Below, piece after piece: positions 30,756 to 39,357 of a stretch of 39,360 nt of DNA. The stretch covers positions 1 to 39,360 of the forward strand of contig JBAYMN010000008.1 in NCBI GenBank assembly GCA_041663585.1, given 5' to 3'. This DNA is from JALOBO01 sp023228225 (lineage in GTDB: Bacteria; Bacillota; Clostridia; Christensenellales; UBA1242). The notes below the pieces were generated by a model that made no database searches, had not been told where the DNA came from, and saw only the letters and a list, made by a program, of their open reading frames with translations. The translations under genes were made by a program, and so were the position numbers. Each line of letters starts with the position of its first letter. Within the stretch, counting starts at the first letter, position 1.

Positions 30756-32366
30756 TTAAACAAGCGGAACATCATCGCCCCAAAGATTTTTTGATATAAG
30801 ATTTTTGAGTTCATCTATATGCTGATTTTTTAAGGCGGAAATTTTTACGCCTTGACCCCAAAATTCCTCAAAATTTTGATTTTTATCTATTTTATTGTAT
30901 ACCAAAATTTGCGGAATATCTTTTGCTCCAATTTTTTCTAAAACTTCTAGAACAACCTTATATTGTTGTTTGTAATTAGGATTAGAAACATCAATTACAT
31001 GTAATAATAAGTCGGCATAAATTGCTTCTTCTAGCGTGCTTTTAAATGCTTCTACCGTATCGTGATTTAAATTGTTTATAAATCCGACAGTATCGGTAAG
31101 CAAGAACTCCTTGTTTAAATCAAGCCAAATTTTACGCGTCGTAGTGTCAAGCGTTGCAAAAAGTTTATCATCAGCATAAATATTTGCTTTCGTAATAATA
31201 TTCATAAGCGTACTTTTACCAGAGTTTGTATAACCAACAATGGCTACTGTTTTTATTCGTTCGCTTAATCGTTTACGCCTGTTAACATCGCGTTGATCTT
31301 TTAATTTATCAATTTGTTTTTCTAGGTTTTCCATTTGCCTTTCCATATTTCGTTTATTTAGTTCTATCTTTTTTTCGCCAGGCCCGCGAGAACCCACTCC
31401 ACTACCAAACTTTCCAAACGATGAGCCGTTTATATTAACACGCGGTATCATGTACTTTAATTGTGCTAGTTCAACTTGGGTTTTGCCTTCGGAGGTTCTA
31501 GCGCGCTGAGCAAAAATATCTAAAATAAGCATTGTACGGTCAATAACTTTTATACCCAATTCATCTTGCATATTAACAAGTTTGCTAGGTTTTAATTCAT
31601 CATTACATATTATAACATCGGCATTATATATTTGTACAAGACTTTTAATTTCTTTCATTTTACCCTTGCCTACATAGTAAACAGGGTCCTGATTATCGCG
31701 CTTCTGAACAACCGAATCTACAACTTCCAGTCCTGCGGTAAGCGAAAGACCAATAAGTTCTTCAATTTCTTGCTCATAATCAAAATCTTTTTTTCCTTGA
31801 CTTTGTAAACCTACTAATATTGCTTTTTCTTTTTCTAATTCTTTGGTAGCATAAGTTTTTACCGCATTATGAGTGGCTTCAATTTTTATATTATCTAATT
31901 CGTGCAAAATACCAACAGAATTTATGCGTGCTGGCTCGTTATATTTTTGTGATTTTATTTCACTATTTAACATATATGCAACAGTGATTTCTAATGGTTT
32001 GCCATCTGGCGAAACACCTATTGCACACAAGCATTTTGGCTTTAAGTTTTTTAACGCACTTTCATCAAGTATAGAAAAATCACTGCTACCATTTAAGTGA
32101 GTGTGAAATACTCTTATAGTTTTAAATTCGTTTTTAGAAAAACCAACTAGCGATACTTTAAACTTATCGCCAATAGTAATTTGTAAAATTCTGCTTGCTT
32201 TATCAATAAAAATTGCAATTTCTTTATTGATTTTTTGACTTATATTGCATACGGAATTTAATAGACTTATATCTATAAAATCATCTAATGCGTACTTTGG
32301 CGTAAATAATGCTTCTAATTCGGCTAGGACAGTATCTCTTACACTTTCTAAATTTCCTTTTATCAT
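30756..32366 (-). CDS. hflX: GTPase HflX (ribosome-associated)
   Basis: 536 residues. HflX is a GTPase that binds the 50S subunit and splits stalled or heat-damaged ribosomes. The GTPase domain has G1 GYTNSGKS (378-385), G3 TDTVGF, and G4 NKID with the characteristic LHVIDVS and SALK. Before it are the HflX N-terminal domain (about 180-330; YVGKGKMKE, DRTMLILDIFAQRART, GPGEKKIELNKR) and the helical hairpin MERQMENLEKQIDKLKDQR. The first about 170 residues are an extra N-terminal extension seen in clostridial HflX, compared with about 420 in E. coli. GGGAG precedes the ATG. It lies 10 bases after the anchored protein gene upstream, so it is probably transcribed with it. Confidence 0.95.
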   Translation of the reverse strand: MIKGNLESVRDTVLAELEALFTPKYALDDFIDISLLNSVCNISQKINKEIAIFIDKASRILQITIGDKFKVSLVGFSKNEFKTIRVFHTHLNGSSDFSILDESALKNLKPKCLCAIGVSPDGKPLEITVAYMLNSEIKSQKYNEPARINSVGILHELDNIKIEATHNAVKTYATKELEKEKAILVGLQSQGKKDFDYEQEIEELIGLSLTAGLEVVDSVVQKRDNQDPVYYVGKGKMKEIKSLVQIYNADVIICNDELKPSKLVNMQDELGIKVIDRTMLILDIFAQRARTSEGKTQVELAQLKYMIPRVNINGSSFGKFGSGVGSRGPGEKKIELNKRNMERQMENLEKQIDKLKDQRDVNRRKRLSERIKTVAIVGYTNSGKSTLMNIITKANIYADDKLFATLDTTTRKIWLDLNKEFLLTDTVGFINNLNHDTVEAFKSTLEEAIYADLLLHVIDVSNPNYKQQYKVVLEVLEKIGAKDIPQILVYNKIDKNQNFEEFWGQGVKISALKNQHIDELKNLISKNLWGDDVPLV

Positions 32367-32376
32367 ATTTTCTCCC

Positions 32377-33210
32377 TTACTCTAACAAAGTGCCTAATGC
32401 TTGTGCGTAATTGTCGCTTTGTTGGTCTAACTCTACTAAATCATAACTTGCATCATAGTAAGACTCTATTATTTGCATACTTAAATTTACATTTATTATG
32501 TTTTTAAGCAACAATGCTAGATATAATTCATCGGTATTTGTAGTTTCTTCGTACAATGTACATAAATTGTCGTAATAATTTGCAATTAAAACATATACTC
32601 GGTCAGTGATTTCTATTTCTTCGCCTTGATAATTTAATAAAATCGATGCAAAAATATCAGTTTGTCGCTCCATATCTAAATTATATAATTCGGTAAATTT
32701 GCCAAAAACCCAATTAAATTTTATTATATTATCTTCGTTTTCTAAAAAATCATTAAGCGCAAAATTAAAAGAATCCTGTTTTTTATCTAATTTGTAAAGT
32801 GCGGTAACATACGCCGATTTTAAAAAATTATCCTCATTTGCTAAATATATTTTAATAGACAAATCCGCAGTATTTGCTAAATTAGTTTCTTCTACAAAAT
32901 TAATGAATTCATCATAATCTGGGTGCGTATAAAGTTCCGGAAAATATTCTTTTACAAATTTGTAGTTGTTTTGTGTGGAAGCCTTATAAACCACACTATA
33001 TAAATCATTGATATCATTTGAATTATTATAAACCATAACACGATATTGCAAACTTATATTTTCCATACCCAAGTTATCAGTAAAATCTGCCATCAAATTT
33101 GGTGCTAATAATGAAAAACAGAGTATCAAAAGGGCACATGCCAAAATGCAAATGCCTAGCGTAAATAATGCAGTTTTCAAAATTACTTTTTTTATAGAAA
33201 ACCCTTTCAT
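32377..33210 (-). CDS. Membrane-anchored extracytoplasmic protein, unknown
   Basis: 277 residues, no family recognised. An N-terminal signal anchor (about 10-37, LFTLGICILACALLILCF) is followed by a helical extracytoplasmic part rich in Asn, Asp, Leu and Tyr, possibly of TPR-like helical hairpins; no catalytic motif. GGGAG precedes the ATG, and promoter 33255-33283 lies just upstream. It is the first gene of a likely unit with hflX, though no functional link is apparent. Confidence 0.7.
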   Translation of the reverse strand: MKGFSIKKVILKTALFTLGICILACALLILCFSLLAPNLMADFTDNLGMENISLQYRVMVYNNSNDINDLYSVVYKASTQNNYKFVKEYFPELYTHPDYDEFINFVEETNLANTADLSIKIYLANEDNFLKSAYVTALYKLDKKQDSFNFALNDFLENEDNIIKFNWVFGKFTELYNLDMERQTDIFASILLNYQGEEIEITDRVYVLIANYYDNLCTLYEETTNTDELYLALLLKNIINVNLSMQIIESYYDASYDLVELDQQSDNYAQALGTLLE

Positions 33211-33254
33211 TTAAGCATCTCCCTTTAATATTTTAAATATAAATATGTTTTTTT

Positions 33255-33283
33255 ATTGTAGCACAACTAAATAAAATACACAA
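33255..33283 (-). promoter_or_regulatory. Promoter of the anchored-protein/hflX unit
   Basis: TTGTGT (33283-33278), a 17-base spacer and TACAAT (33260-33255) with TGC before it (extended -10). Confidence 0.6.
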
Positions 33284-33308
33284 ACAAAAAGCAGGCAATT
33301 AAGCCCGC
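33284..33308 (-). terminator. Terminator of the lipoprotein gene
   Basis: GCGGGC (33308-33303) pairs with GCCTGC (33296-33291) across a 6-base loop, then TTTTT on the minus strand. It sits directly before the hflX-unit promoter. Confidence 0.7.
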
Positions 33309-33329
33309 CTAAATTAAAATGAAATTAAA

Positions 33330-34034
33330 TTATTCCACTTTTTTTGCCACTAATTCGCCACTAATTGGGTCAATTATAACAGCAACAGTATTACCTTCGG
33401 AATCTAGTAGAGCAACATACCAGTAAAATTTATTAAAAGTTCGGTTTAGGTCGGTTATAATTTTTATATAAACCTCTGCATTCAGTTTTTTATCAATAAT
33501 TAAAGGCTTGATTTCTGCTTTTAACTCATCTAGTGCTAAGGTCAAAGCTTTATCATAATTAATAGTTGCGTCAAATAATCCATTTGTTAAAACAACAATT
33601 TCTGTTATATCGGCAACGATAATTTGTATAGAAATATTAGCGGTATCACTTACTACTTTTTGTATATCTGCAACAAGACTGCGGTCAAAAGGATTAACAT
33701 CTAAATCGCCACTATAACTATTTAAATCTATTGTTATTATATATTTTTTTTGTGCGGTATCATAAACCGCCCCTTCGTTTTTACTTACAAGCGTAATAAC
33801 ACCAAATTCTATAAGCGGATTTGCTTTTCCATTTGCCAAATAAGGTTCTTCTCGCATTCCACTCATAAAAGTAATGCTAAAATTTTCACTTTCGCCTTCA
33901 AAAACATTGTATCTAACTTCGGCTAAACTATCCATTACTATACTTTTTGTAGTTGCTTTTCCGCAACCCGAAAATGTAAACATAATAACAGTTGCGCACA
34001 TTATCATATAAAATAAATTCAACAATTTTTTCAT
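33330..34034 (-). CDS. Predicted lipoprotein of unknown function
   Basis: 234 residues from ATG 34034. The signal MKKLLNLFYMIMCATVIMFTFSGC has a lipobox (F-S-G-C) with the lipidated Cys near residue 24. The mature part has paired strand-and-helix stretches (FSITFMSGMREEPY..., KKYIITIDLNS..., KFYWYVALLDSEG) and ends near an 'I-S-G-E-L-V-A-K' segment; its fold may resemble PepSY-type or other small beta-sheet domains, but no family can be named. The frame opens earlier at TTG 34073, which is inside the rpiB terminator and not likely. No strong ribosome site is seen. Confidence 0.68.
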   Translation of the reverse strand: MKKLLNLFYMIMCATVIMFTFSGCGKATTKSIVMDSLAEVRYNVFEGESENFSITFMSGMREEPYLANGKANPLIEFGVITLVSKNEGAVYDTAQKKYIITIDLNSYSGDLDVNPFDRSLVADIQKVVSDTANISIQIIVADITEIVVLTNGLFDATINYDKALTLALDELKAEIKPLIIDKKLNAEVYIKIITDLNRTFNKFYWYVALLDSEGNTVAVIIDPISGELVAKKVE

Positions 34035-34055
34035 AGTAAAATGTATGTTTTTTAC

Positions 34056-34090
34056 ATAAAAATTATTCCACAAAAAACAGTGGAATAATT
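34056..34090 (-). terminator. Terminator of the ywlE-rpiB unit
   Basis: AATTATTCCAC (34061-34071) pairs with GTGGAATAATT (34080-34090), 11 bp, 8-base loop, followed by a short T-run on the minus strand. It lies 24 bases after the rpiB stop. Confidence 0.75.
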
Positions 34091-34114
34091 TTAATATATA
34101 TTTAATTAAAATAA

Positions 34115-34543
34115 TTAATTATCAATTTTTTCTATTCTATTTATATGTCTTTCTTCATTTAAAAATGGCGTTTTTAAAAATGTTTTTAAAAATCGTAACG
34201 CTTTAAAATACGATATAACCCGCCCGCCTAAACAAAGCACATTTGCGTTATTGTGACTGCGAGAAAGTCTTGCGGTGGCCACATTAAATGGTAATACCGC
34301 TCGGATACCTTTAAAACGATTTGCTGTTATGCACATACCAATTCCGGTACCACAAATTAAAACGCCACTAGAATTCGGTAAACAAAGCACTTCATTGCAT
34401 AATAATTTAGCGAGGTCGGGATAATCTACCGATATACCACTATTTGTGCCAAGGTCTGTAAAATCGATTTTTATTTTTACTAAATATTTTTTAAGTTTTT
34501 CTTTTAATACAAAGCCTGCATGGTCACTCGCAATAAAAAGCAT
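34115..34543 (-). CDS. rpiB: Ribose-5-phosphate isomerase B
   Basis: Interconverts ribose 5-phosphate and ribulose 5-phosphate in the pentose phosphate pathway. 142 residues, the usual size. Motifs: SDHAG at 6-10, catalytic Cys64 in VLICGTGIGM (61-70), His97 in SRSHNNANVLCLGG (94-107). RpiB/LacAB fold. It follows ywlE by 18 bases in the same direction, the order known from Bacillus subtilis (ywlE, then ywlF/rpiB). GAGGAA before the ATG; terminator 24 bases after the stop. Confidence 0.94.
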   Translation of the reverse strand: MLFIASDHAGFVLKEKLKKYLVKIKIDFTDLGTNSGISVDYPDLAKLLCNEVLCLPNSSGVLICGTGIGMCITANRFKGIRAVLPFNVATARLSRSHNNANVLCLGGRVISYFKALRFLKTFLKTPFLNEERHINRIEKIDN

Positions 34544-34561
34544 ATTAATTCCTCTTTTATT

Positions 34562-34999
34562 TTAATCTTTTATGATTTTTTCAATAATTTCGTCCATCGC
34601 ATACAATAAGTACTCACAAACTTTTTTATATGCTTCAATGTTTTGACCATATGGATCTGCAACATCAATTCCCTTTATATATTCTGCGAGTGTTACTACA
34701 TTTTTATAACCTAAAAGTGCATTTTTATGTCCTTCGGTCATAGTAATAACAAGATTATGTCCATTTATTATACTGGTGGTTAATTGCTTTGATTTATGTG
34801 CGTAAGTCCTAATTTTATGTTGTTTTAAAATTTTTATCGCATATTCATTCATAGGTTGTCCTGGGGTTGCATATAACCCCGCCGAAGAAACCTTAATATT
34901 ATTTATATTTTTTTCGTGTAATCTCTGTTTTAAAATGCGTTCCGCCATTGGCGAACGACAAGTATTACCCGTGCATACAAACAAAACACTTTTTATCAT
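34562..34999 (-). CDS. ywlE: Low-molecular-weight phosphatase, probably a protein-arginine phosphatase
   Basis: 145 residues from ATG 34999. Low-molecular-weight PTP fold: P-loop C9-T-G-N-T-C-R15-S (FVCTGNTCRSPMAE) and general acid D115 in ADPYG. The Thr at 13, in place of the Ile/Leu common in tyrosine-type relatives, is the residue that gives YwlE its specificity for phospho-arginine, so protein-arginine phosphatase activity is likely. Gene order with rpiB supports YwlE. No McsB-type kinase is in the window. The reading frame could open upstream at 35038, but MIKSVLFVCTGN is the family start. There is no ribosome site; a TATTAT-type -10 lies about 10 bases before the ATG, so the leader may be almost absent. 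Confidence 0.85.
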   Translation of the reverse strand: MIKSVLFVCTGNTCRSPMAERILKQRLHEKNINNIKVSSAGLYATPGQPMNEYAIKILKQHKIRTYAHKSKQLTTSIINGHNLVITMTEGHKNALLGYKNVVTLAEYIKGIDVADPYGQNIEAYKKVCEYLLYAMDEIIEKIIKD

Positions 35000-35073
35000 G
35001 ATATTATTATAATATAATCTTTTCAAAAAGAATAGCAAATATAAGCATGATTTTTTAATTTTAAATTACAAAT

Positions 35074-35102
35074 AAAAACTCGCCAGTGCAAAACCGGCGA
35101 GT
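35074..35102 (-). terminator. Terminator of the unknown gene at 35.1-35.7 kb
   Basis: ACTCGCC (35078-35084) pairs with GGCGAGT (35096-35102), 7 bp, with an 11-base loop, followed on the minus strand by TTTTTATTT. Confidence 0.8.
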
Positions 35103-35111
35103 GATATTAAA

Positions 35112-35738
35112 TTACATTTCCTTAGTTGGTCCATCGTTAGTTTTATGTTTAATGGGTTGTATTGGTTCCGGAATTGTATTTATCACGCCATACATTTCTT
35201 CTCTTGATTTGTAATATCGTAATGGAAGTTCTTCTTTTTGAGATAAAATCTTTACCGCTTTTCCATTAAGTCTTTTTAATTGCCCTTTAGTATAATAATC
35301 TTCCAATTTTATAGAAAAAATTCCATCGTCACATTCTAGTCTATCATGTATATCATTTTCCAAAAGAGCAGTTGCCCTTTTTACTTGTTTAGAATAGAAT
35401 ATTGAACTATGTACAACTTCTATTATACTTAGAAGTTTGCATATTTCCTTGTATTGTTGTTTGCGACTTGCTAAAACACTTGGGCTTGTACAGTGCATAT
35501 TTGCGTTACCGCTCTGTGTTTCAAATAAATGATATGGAATACCATTTGAATCAACTAAATAAAAGTTTACCTCTTCCTCGTATGCATTATTATAGGTATC
35601 CGTTACATATCTAAGTTGGCTAATAGAATATTGACCAAATTTTACTTCCTGTTCTATTGCACCTCTACGCCAACAATTTCCACTAGTATAATCTTCCAGT
35701 TTTTTTTCATAAGCTATCACTCTTTCTTTAGTATTCAT
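35112..35738 (-). CDS. Soluble protein of unknown function
   Basis: 208 residues from ATG 35738, no family recognised. No signal peptide or membrane helix; mixed helix and strand, with many charged residues. Two Cys lie in the first half (GNCWRRG, NMHCTSP). ATG 35738 is preceded by GGGAGA; the frame opens earlier at 35789 but that region carries the promoter. Strong promoter at 35768-35796 and strong terminator, so it is an independent unit. It is part of the accessory-looking stretch between ywlE and the 5S rRNA. Confidence 0.65.
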   Translation of the reverse strand: MNTKERVIAYEKKLEDYTSGNCWRRGAIEQEVKFGQYSISQLRYVTDTYNNAYEEEVNFYLVDSNGIPYHLFETQSGNANMHCTSPSVLASRKQQYKEICKLLSIIEVVHSSIFYSKQVKRATALLENDIHDRLECDDGIFSIKLEDYYTKGQLKRLNGKAVKILSQKEELPLRYYKSREEMYGVINTIPEPIQPIKHKTNDGPTKEM

Positions 35739-35767
35739 AATAATCTCCCTATTTTTTTCTTTATATA

Positions 35768-35796
35768 ATAATAAATTAAAATAAAACATATGTCAA
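35768..35796 (-). promoter_or_regulatory. Promoter of the unknown gene at 35.1-35.7 kb
   Basis: TTGACA (35796-35791), a 17-base spacer and TATTAT (35773-35768), 30 bases before the ATG. Confidence 0.75.
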
Positions 35797-35818
35797 TGGA
35801 AATTTTTATTTTTATAAG

Positions 35819-36670
35819 TTATACTAGAATTAGATTTAAAGCTTTATATGGGATATCTTTATTTTTTGACCATTCGGGGATAAGTGCAGATGAAGGAATA
35901 GGAAATGAAACACTAGAAGGGATTATTTCAAAAGTATATGCTGGCATTTTTAGTTTTTCTATACACCAATCTTTGTAACCACCCGCACTACCAAGCGTTC
36001 CATCAATTAATTTGTAATTCGTAATTTTTGCAAACTCTTCGCCTATTTTTTTATCACGGGATTTTTCAGGGTCTACCTGATAAAATTCCCAATATATTTC
36101 TTGTCCTTCGGCGTGGTAACTAATTGTAAGAGTTGCTTTAATGCGATTTGTAAGTTCCACTAATGCTCTCGTTTCGGGTTCGGATTCTGGATACGGACCA
36201 ATATAATTTGCAGGTGCTGGGTATTTAATATTTTGCGTCCCAGTTCCCCAGCGAGCATTAAAATTTGTATTTAAATCTACTGCATTAATATTTGCTTTCC
36301 ATAATGTAAAATTTGTACTTCCGCCATTAACATCAGTTAAAAAACTACGCTTTAAAACTGGCACTGCCGATAATCCGTACTGGCATAATGCCACACCATC
36401 TATATTTATCATTGGCACAAAGTATATACCACCTTTAAATGTGCTACCATATCTTGTAATGGTGTGATATGCCTGCCTAACAATAAGTTCGCTTGTTATG
36501 TATTCCCTTGCGTGAATTGCACCTTGAATAATTATTTGATTAGGGCTATAATCGCCAATATGTATGCTCGGAATACTTACCCCCGCCACAGTTTTGCCAA
36601 TATTTTCTATTTTAGCACCCATTTTTTCTAAATTTTTTACATCAGCTATAAGATTATAATAAGTGTACAT
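35819..36670 (-). CDS. M14-family zinc carboxypeptidase
   Basis: 283 residues from ATG 36670. The M14 metal site is complete: H53-x-x-E56 (GAIHAREY) with third ligand H186 (ISYHAEGQ), and catalytic Glu248 (YTFEI). The DLNTNFNARW segment (132-141) holds the substrate-binding Asn/Arg. It removes C-terminal residues from peptides or, as in some bacterial relatives, acts on peptidoglycan peptides; which one is not clear. No signal peptide or LysM domain is fused, so it should be cytoplasmic or in a spore compartment. The ribosome site GAGGTGG (36682-36676) lies in a hairpin. The frame could begin at GTG 36679, but ATG 36670 fits the ribosome site. Transcription direction matches its neighbours. 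Confidence 0.88.
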   Translation of the reverse strand: MYTYYNLIADVKNLEKMGAKIENIGKTVAGVSIPSIHIGDYSPNQIIIQGAIHAREYITSELIVRQAYHTITRYGSTFKGGIYFVPMINIDGVALCQYGLSAVPVLKRSFLTDVNGGSTNFTLWKANINAVDLNTNFNARWGTGTQNIKYPAPANYIGPYPESEPETRALVELTNRIKATLTISYHAEGQEIYWEFYQVDPEKSRDKKIGEEFAKITNYKLIDGTLGSAGGYKDWCIEKLKMPAYTFEIIPSSVSFPIPSSALIPEWSKNKDIPYKALNLILV

Positions 36671-36705
36671 AAAAACCACCTCAATGATTTATATGAAGTG
36701 GCTTT
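36671..36705 (-). promoter_or_regulatory. Hairpin covering the carboxypeptidase ribosome site
   Basis: On the minus strand CCACTTC (36701-36695) pairs in full with GAGGTGG (36682-36676), the ribosome site itself, across a 12-base loop; flanking AAAG/TTTT adds four pairs. TTTTT and the ATG (36670) follow at once. It could terminate the upstream gene, hide the ribosome site, or both. Confidence 0.6.
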
Positions 36706-36736
36706 AATAAAAGTTATTTAAAAATATAGAATGTAA

Positions 36737-37690
36737 TTAGTTCCGCTTGTCCGTTAGGCAAGCGGAATTAAAATATGGTTCACTGAGCCAGTTACTGTTT
36801 ATAATAAAATTAGATACATTGTAATTTTCATCAATTTGGCATTGAATTTTTAGTATGCCATCATACTTTAAATTGTACATATTGCAAACCACATAATTAA
36901 TATCAAAATACAAACTTTGTTTTTCTTTATTTGCAAATATTGATTTTACTTTGTTTAATGTTTTTTTATTTTTAAATTTATTCTCGGATTTATCTTGTTC
37001 GGTTATAAGATTACTTTTATAAGTATTAATGTCAATAATTGAACTTACAATTTCAAATTTATTTTCATTTACAATTCCAATATTTTTATAAAAATTATTA
37101 GTAAAAATATTATTAAACACAATATCTTCGGAAGTTTTTATTTTATTTTTACCTGCTAAAAAGTCATAATTAAGTTTAATTTGTTTTATATAAACACCTT
37201 TTAAAAATTTAATTCCATTTGATACAAATTTTAAATTAATATTTAAACTTTCTTCATAATTAATTACATTGCAATCAAAGTTTTTATCGGTGTCCGCTAA
37301 ATAATTATTACCAAATTCATCAGTTGCCTTGCCTACCTGATTATTATATGATACCTTAAAATCTTCTAGTGTGATATCAGATAGCGTTTTAATTGCAAGT
37401 TCTTGTTGACGGTCTTTGCCAATTTCTTTTTTTAGCCTTATATTTTGCCAAAGTGCAATAAAACCCAATATGCATGTCCCACCATAACTAAATATGCCGG
37501 ATACAAGAGCAATTAATTGTTCTTCTGAATAATTGTAAGTTATGGGATTATTACCTGTTTTTAACCATACACCTACAATAAAAACTGTCGGGATTATAAA
37601 AAACAACATTACGGTAAATAAAATTAAAGTGTCACTATCGTAATCGTGTTTTTTTACTTTATTTTTTCTTTTTAAAAAATCAAATATCAT
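36737..37690 (-). CDS. Two-helix membrane protein with soluble C-terminal part, unknown
   Basis: 317 residues, no named family. Two membrane helices near residues 24-42 and 60-83 (VSGIFSYGGTCILGFIALWQN) resemble a group of hypothetical proteins often seen in accessory DNA; a basic and acidic linker (RLKKEIGKDRQQ) leads to a soluble domain of about 220 residues, mostly strands with many Asn and Lys. AGGAGA precedes the ATG. The end of the gene carries a 9-bp hairpin (TTCCGCTTG/CAAGCGGAA, 36741-36766) inside the last codons. Possibly cotranscribed with the carboxypeptidase behind it, subject to the hairpin at 36671-36705. Confidence 0.65.
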   Translation of the reverse strand: MIFDFLKRKNKVKKHDYDSDTLILFTVMLFFIIPTVFIVGVWLKTGNNPITYNYSEEQLIALVSGIFSYGGTCILGFIALWQNIRLKKEIGKDRQQELAIKTLSDITLEDFKVSYNNQVGKATDEFGNNYLADTDKNFDCNVINYEESLNINLKFVSNGIKFLKGVYIKQIKLNYDFLAGKNKIKTSEDIVFNNIFTNNFYKNIGIVNENKFEIVSSIIDINTYKSNLITEQDKSENKFKNKKTLNKVKSIFANKEKQSLYFDINYVVCNMYNLKYDGILKIQCQIDENYNVSNFIINSNWLSEPYFNSACLTDKRN

Positions 37691-37909
37691 TTGTAATCTC
37701 CTATTTAATTATTTAAAATTTAAATCAATAATAGTTTATCATTTTAATTATAAAAACACAAATAAAAAAGGCTTAATGCCCTAGTTATTATTATTTTTTT
37801 CTATATATATTTCACACGTTTTTGATTTTTTATGTATTTAACTTTCAAGAGCAGTAGTTGCATAGCCTCTATGAAGTTTATTTGAACCTTCGGAAAAAAT
37901 GTTTTAAAA

Positions 37910-38650
37910 TTATTTTTCGTTAGGTAATTCATTTAATCTTTCCTGTTTAATATCTTCCAGTAATTGTTTATATCCAGACATTGTAACGACACTTATAAGT
38001 TTGTCTATATTTGCATTTTCATTTTGCCTAGCAAATCTCACACAATTATTTTGTGAAATATCTAAACTAAACGACAACTTATCATTATAAACATTTGTTT
38101 CTTTCGCATATTTTACTGTTTCATTTAAAACTTGCATTCTTTTTATTATATTATCCTCACATTGTGCAAAATTAACACCTTTACACTCGCTTAATTTATA
38201 AATCCACCATATAATTCCGCCATATAATTTTTCTGTTAATGGATTGACTTCTAAGTTAAATATTAAATCTTGCATTTCTTCAACAGTTTTAAATTTATAA
38301 TAATATAAAGAAAACATTTTATCTAAATAGACATCAAGTCCTTTACTTTTAGCATTTTTTGTATATAAGTTTATAAGTTTATCATAATCAGGATTTAAAT
38401 TATATTTATGACTTACAGTTCTTTTAAATATTAAAAATTGTTTAATATTAGCCAAAACACTTTCTTGCAAAACAATATCTTCTAAATGCTTTAAATCTGA
38501 TATATATTCTTCTAAATTTTTTTCATATTCAGTATAATCACAATTTTCAAAAGATGTAAAAAATTCAATTAATCGGTCTGCATTTTTATGTTCAGAATTG
38601 TCTTCTACTTTAAATAGCACATTTTTAATTTGTTGTTTGATTTTATCCAT
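37910..38650 (-). CDS. Soluble helical protein of unknown function
   Basis: 246 residues, no family recognised. Almost wholly helical, rich in Lys, Glu, Asn and Leu; no signal peptide, membrane helix or catalytic motif (Cys at five scattered places, none clustered). AGAGG precedes the ATG and a promoter lies at 38670-38698. The 219 bases after it (37691-37909) hold no gene that I can support, only a weak hairpin with a T-run near 37766-37781. Confidence 0.6.
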   Translation of the reverse strand: MDKIKQQIKNVLFKVEDNSEHKNADRLIEFFTSFENCDYTEYEKNLEEYISDLKHLEDIVLQESVLANIKQFLIFKRTVSHKYNLNPDYDKLINLYTKNAKSKGLDVYLDKMFSLYYYKFKTVEEMQDLIFNLEVNPLTEKLYGGIIWWIYKLSECKGVNFAQCEDNIIKRMQVLNETVKYAKETNVYNDKLSFSLDISQNNCVRFARQNENANIDKLISVVTMSGYKQLLEDIKQERLNELPNEK

Positions 38651-38669
38651 AATATACCTCTAATAATTT

Positions 38670-38698
38670 ATTTTATCACACTACACAATAAAAAACAA
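38670..38698 (-). promoter_or_regulatory. Promoter of the helical-protein gene
   Basis: TTGTTT (38698-38693), a 17-base spacer and TAAAAT (38675-38670), 19 bases before the ATG. Confidence 0.55.
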
Positions 38699-38715
38699 TA
38701 TGAAAAATGTAATCC

Positions 38716-39153
38716 TTATTTTTTATAATTATTTATATAGTAATTAATTGCTTTCTTATGATAAGGAAGTGGTAATAGTTCTTCTGCTTTAAGTAAATCA
38801 ATATATTCTATTGTGTGATTTTCTTCAAGTGGTTTTATTTTTGACAATTGATCAATTTGAACAATATAAATATTAGCCAATGATTCAAGTGGCCATTTAT
38901 TATCTGCAAGCCAAAAATAATCAACGCATACAACTTCTTGAATATTTGATATTGCATAACCCGACTCTTCTAAAAATTCTCTCCTAATACATTGTTCATG
39001 GGTTTCATTTTGCCCAATTCCTCCACCAATTAAGGAAATCTGTCCATCTTTTTTGACTATCATTAATTTATCGTTTTTAACTACAATTCCAAAACAAGTT
39101 TCTCTAAAACCATATTTCAAGTCTTTTTTTATGCCAAATTTTATTGTTTTCAT
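38716..39153 (-). CDS. Nudix hydrolase
   Basis: 145 residues from ATG 39153. The Nudix box is complete: G-G-G-I-G-Q-N-E-(x7)-R-E-F-L-E-E-S-G, giving the metal-binding REFLEESG. It hydrolyses a nucleoside diphosphate linked to another group; the substrate is unknown and Nudix proteins vary widely. Cytoplasmic. The frame extends into the 5S rRNA gene, which is impossible for the real start; ATG 39153 has TTGGAG ten bases before it. A TATAAT (39178-39173) without a clear -35 may serve as promoter. It lies directly behind an rRNA operon. Confidence 0.88.
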   Translation of the reverse strand: MKTIKFGIKKDLKYGFRETCFGIVVKNDKLMIVKKDGQISLIGGGIGQNETHEQCIRREFLEESGYAISNIQEVVCVDYFWLADNKWPLESLANIYIVQIDQLSKIKPLEENHTIEYIDLLKAEELLPLPYHKKAINYYINNYKK

Positions 39154-39201
39154 TTTATTACTCCAACAATAGATTATATCACAATACGAAAGTAAAAAAA
39201 C

Positions 39202-39226
39202 AAAAAAACCTGACATTTTCATCAGG
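39202..39226 (-). terminator. Terminator of the rRNA operon
   Basis: CCTGA/TCAGG stem (39209-39213 with 39222-39226) followed on the minus strand by seven T and then a further T-run, 15 bases after the end of 5S rRNA. Confidence 0.8.
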
Positions 39227-39241
39227 CTTTTAGTTTTGAAA

Positions 39242-39357
<116 letters not shown>

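Noticed and set aside
34035..34073. Earlier TTG start of the lipoprotein gene
   Set aside because: The TTG lies inside the rpiB terminator; MKK at 34034 starts a proper lipoprotein signal.
36741..36766. Terminator formed by TTCCGCTTG/CAAGCGGAA
   Set aside because: It lies within the last codons of the coding region and no T-run follows it on the minus strand.
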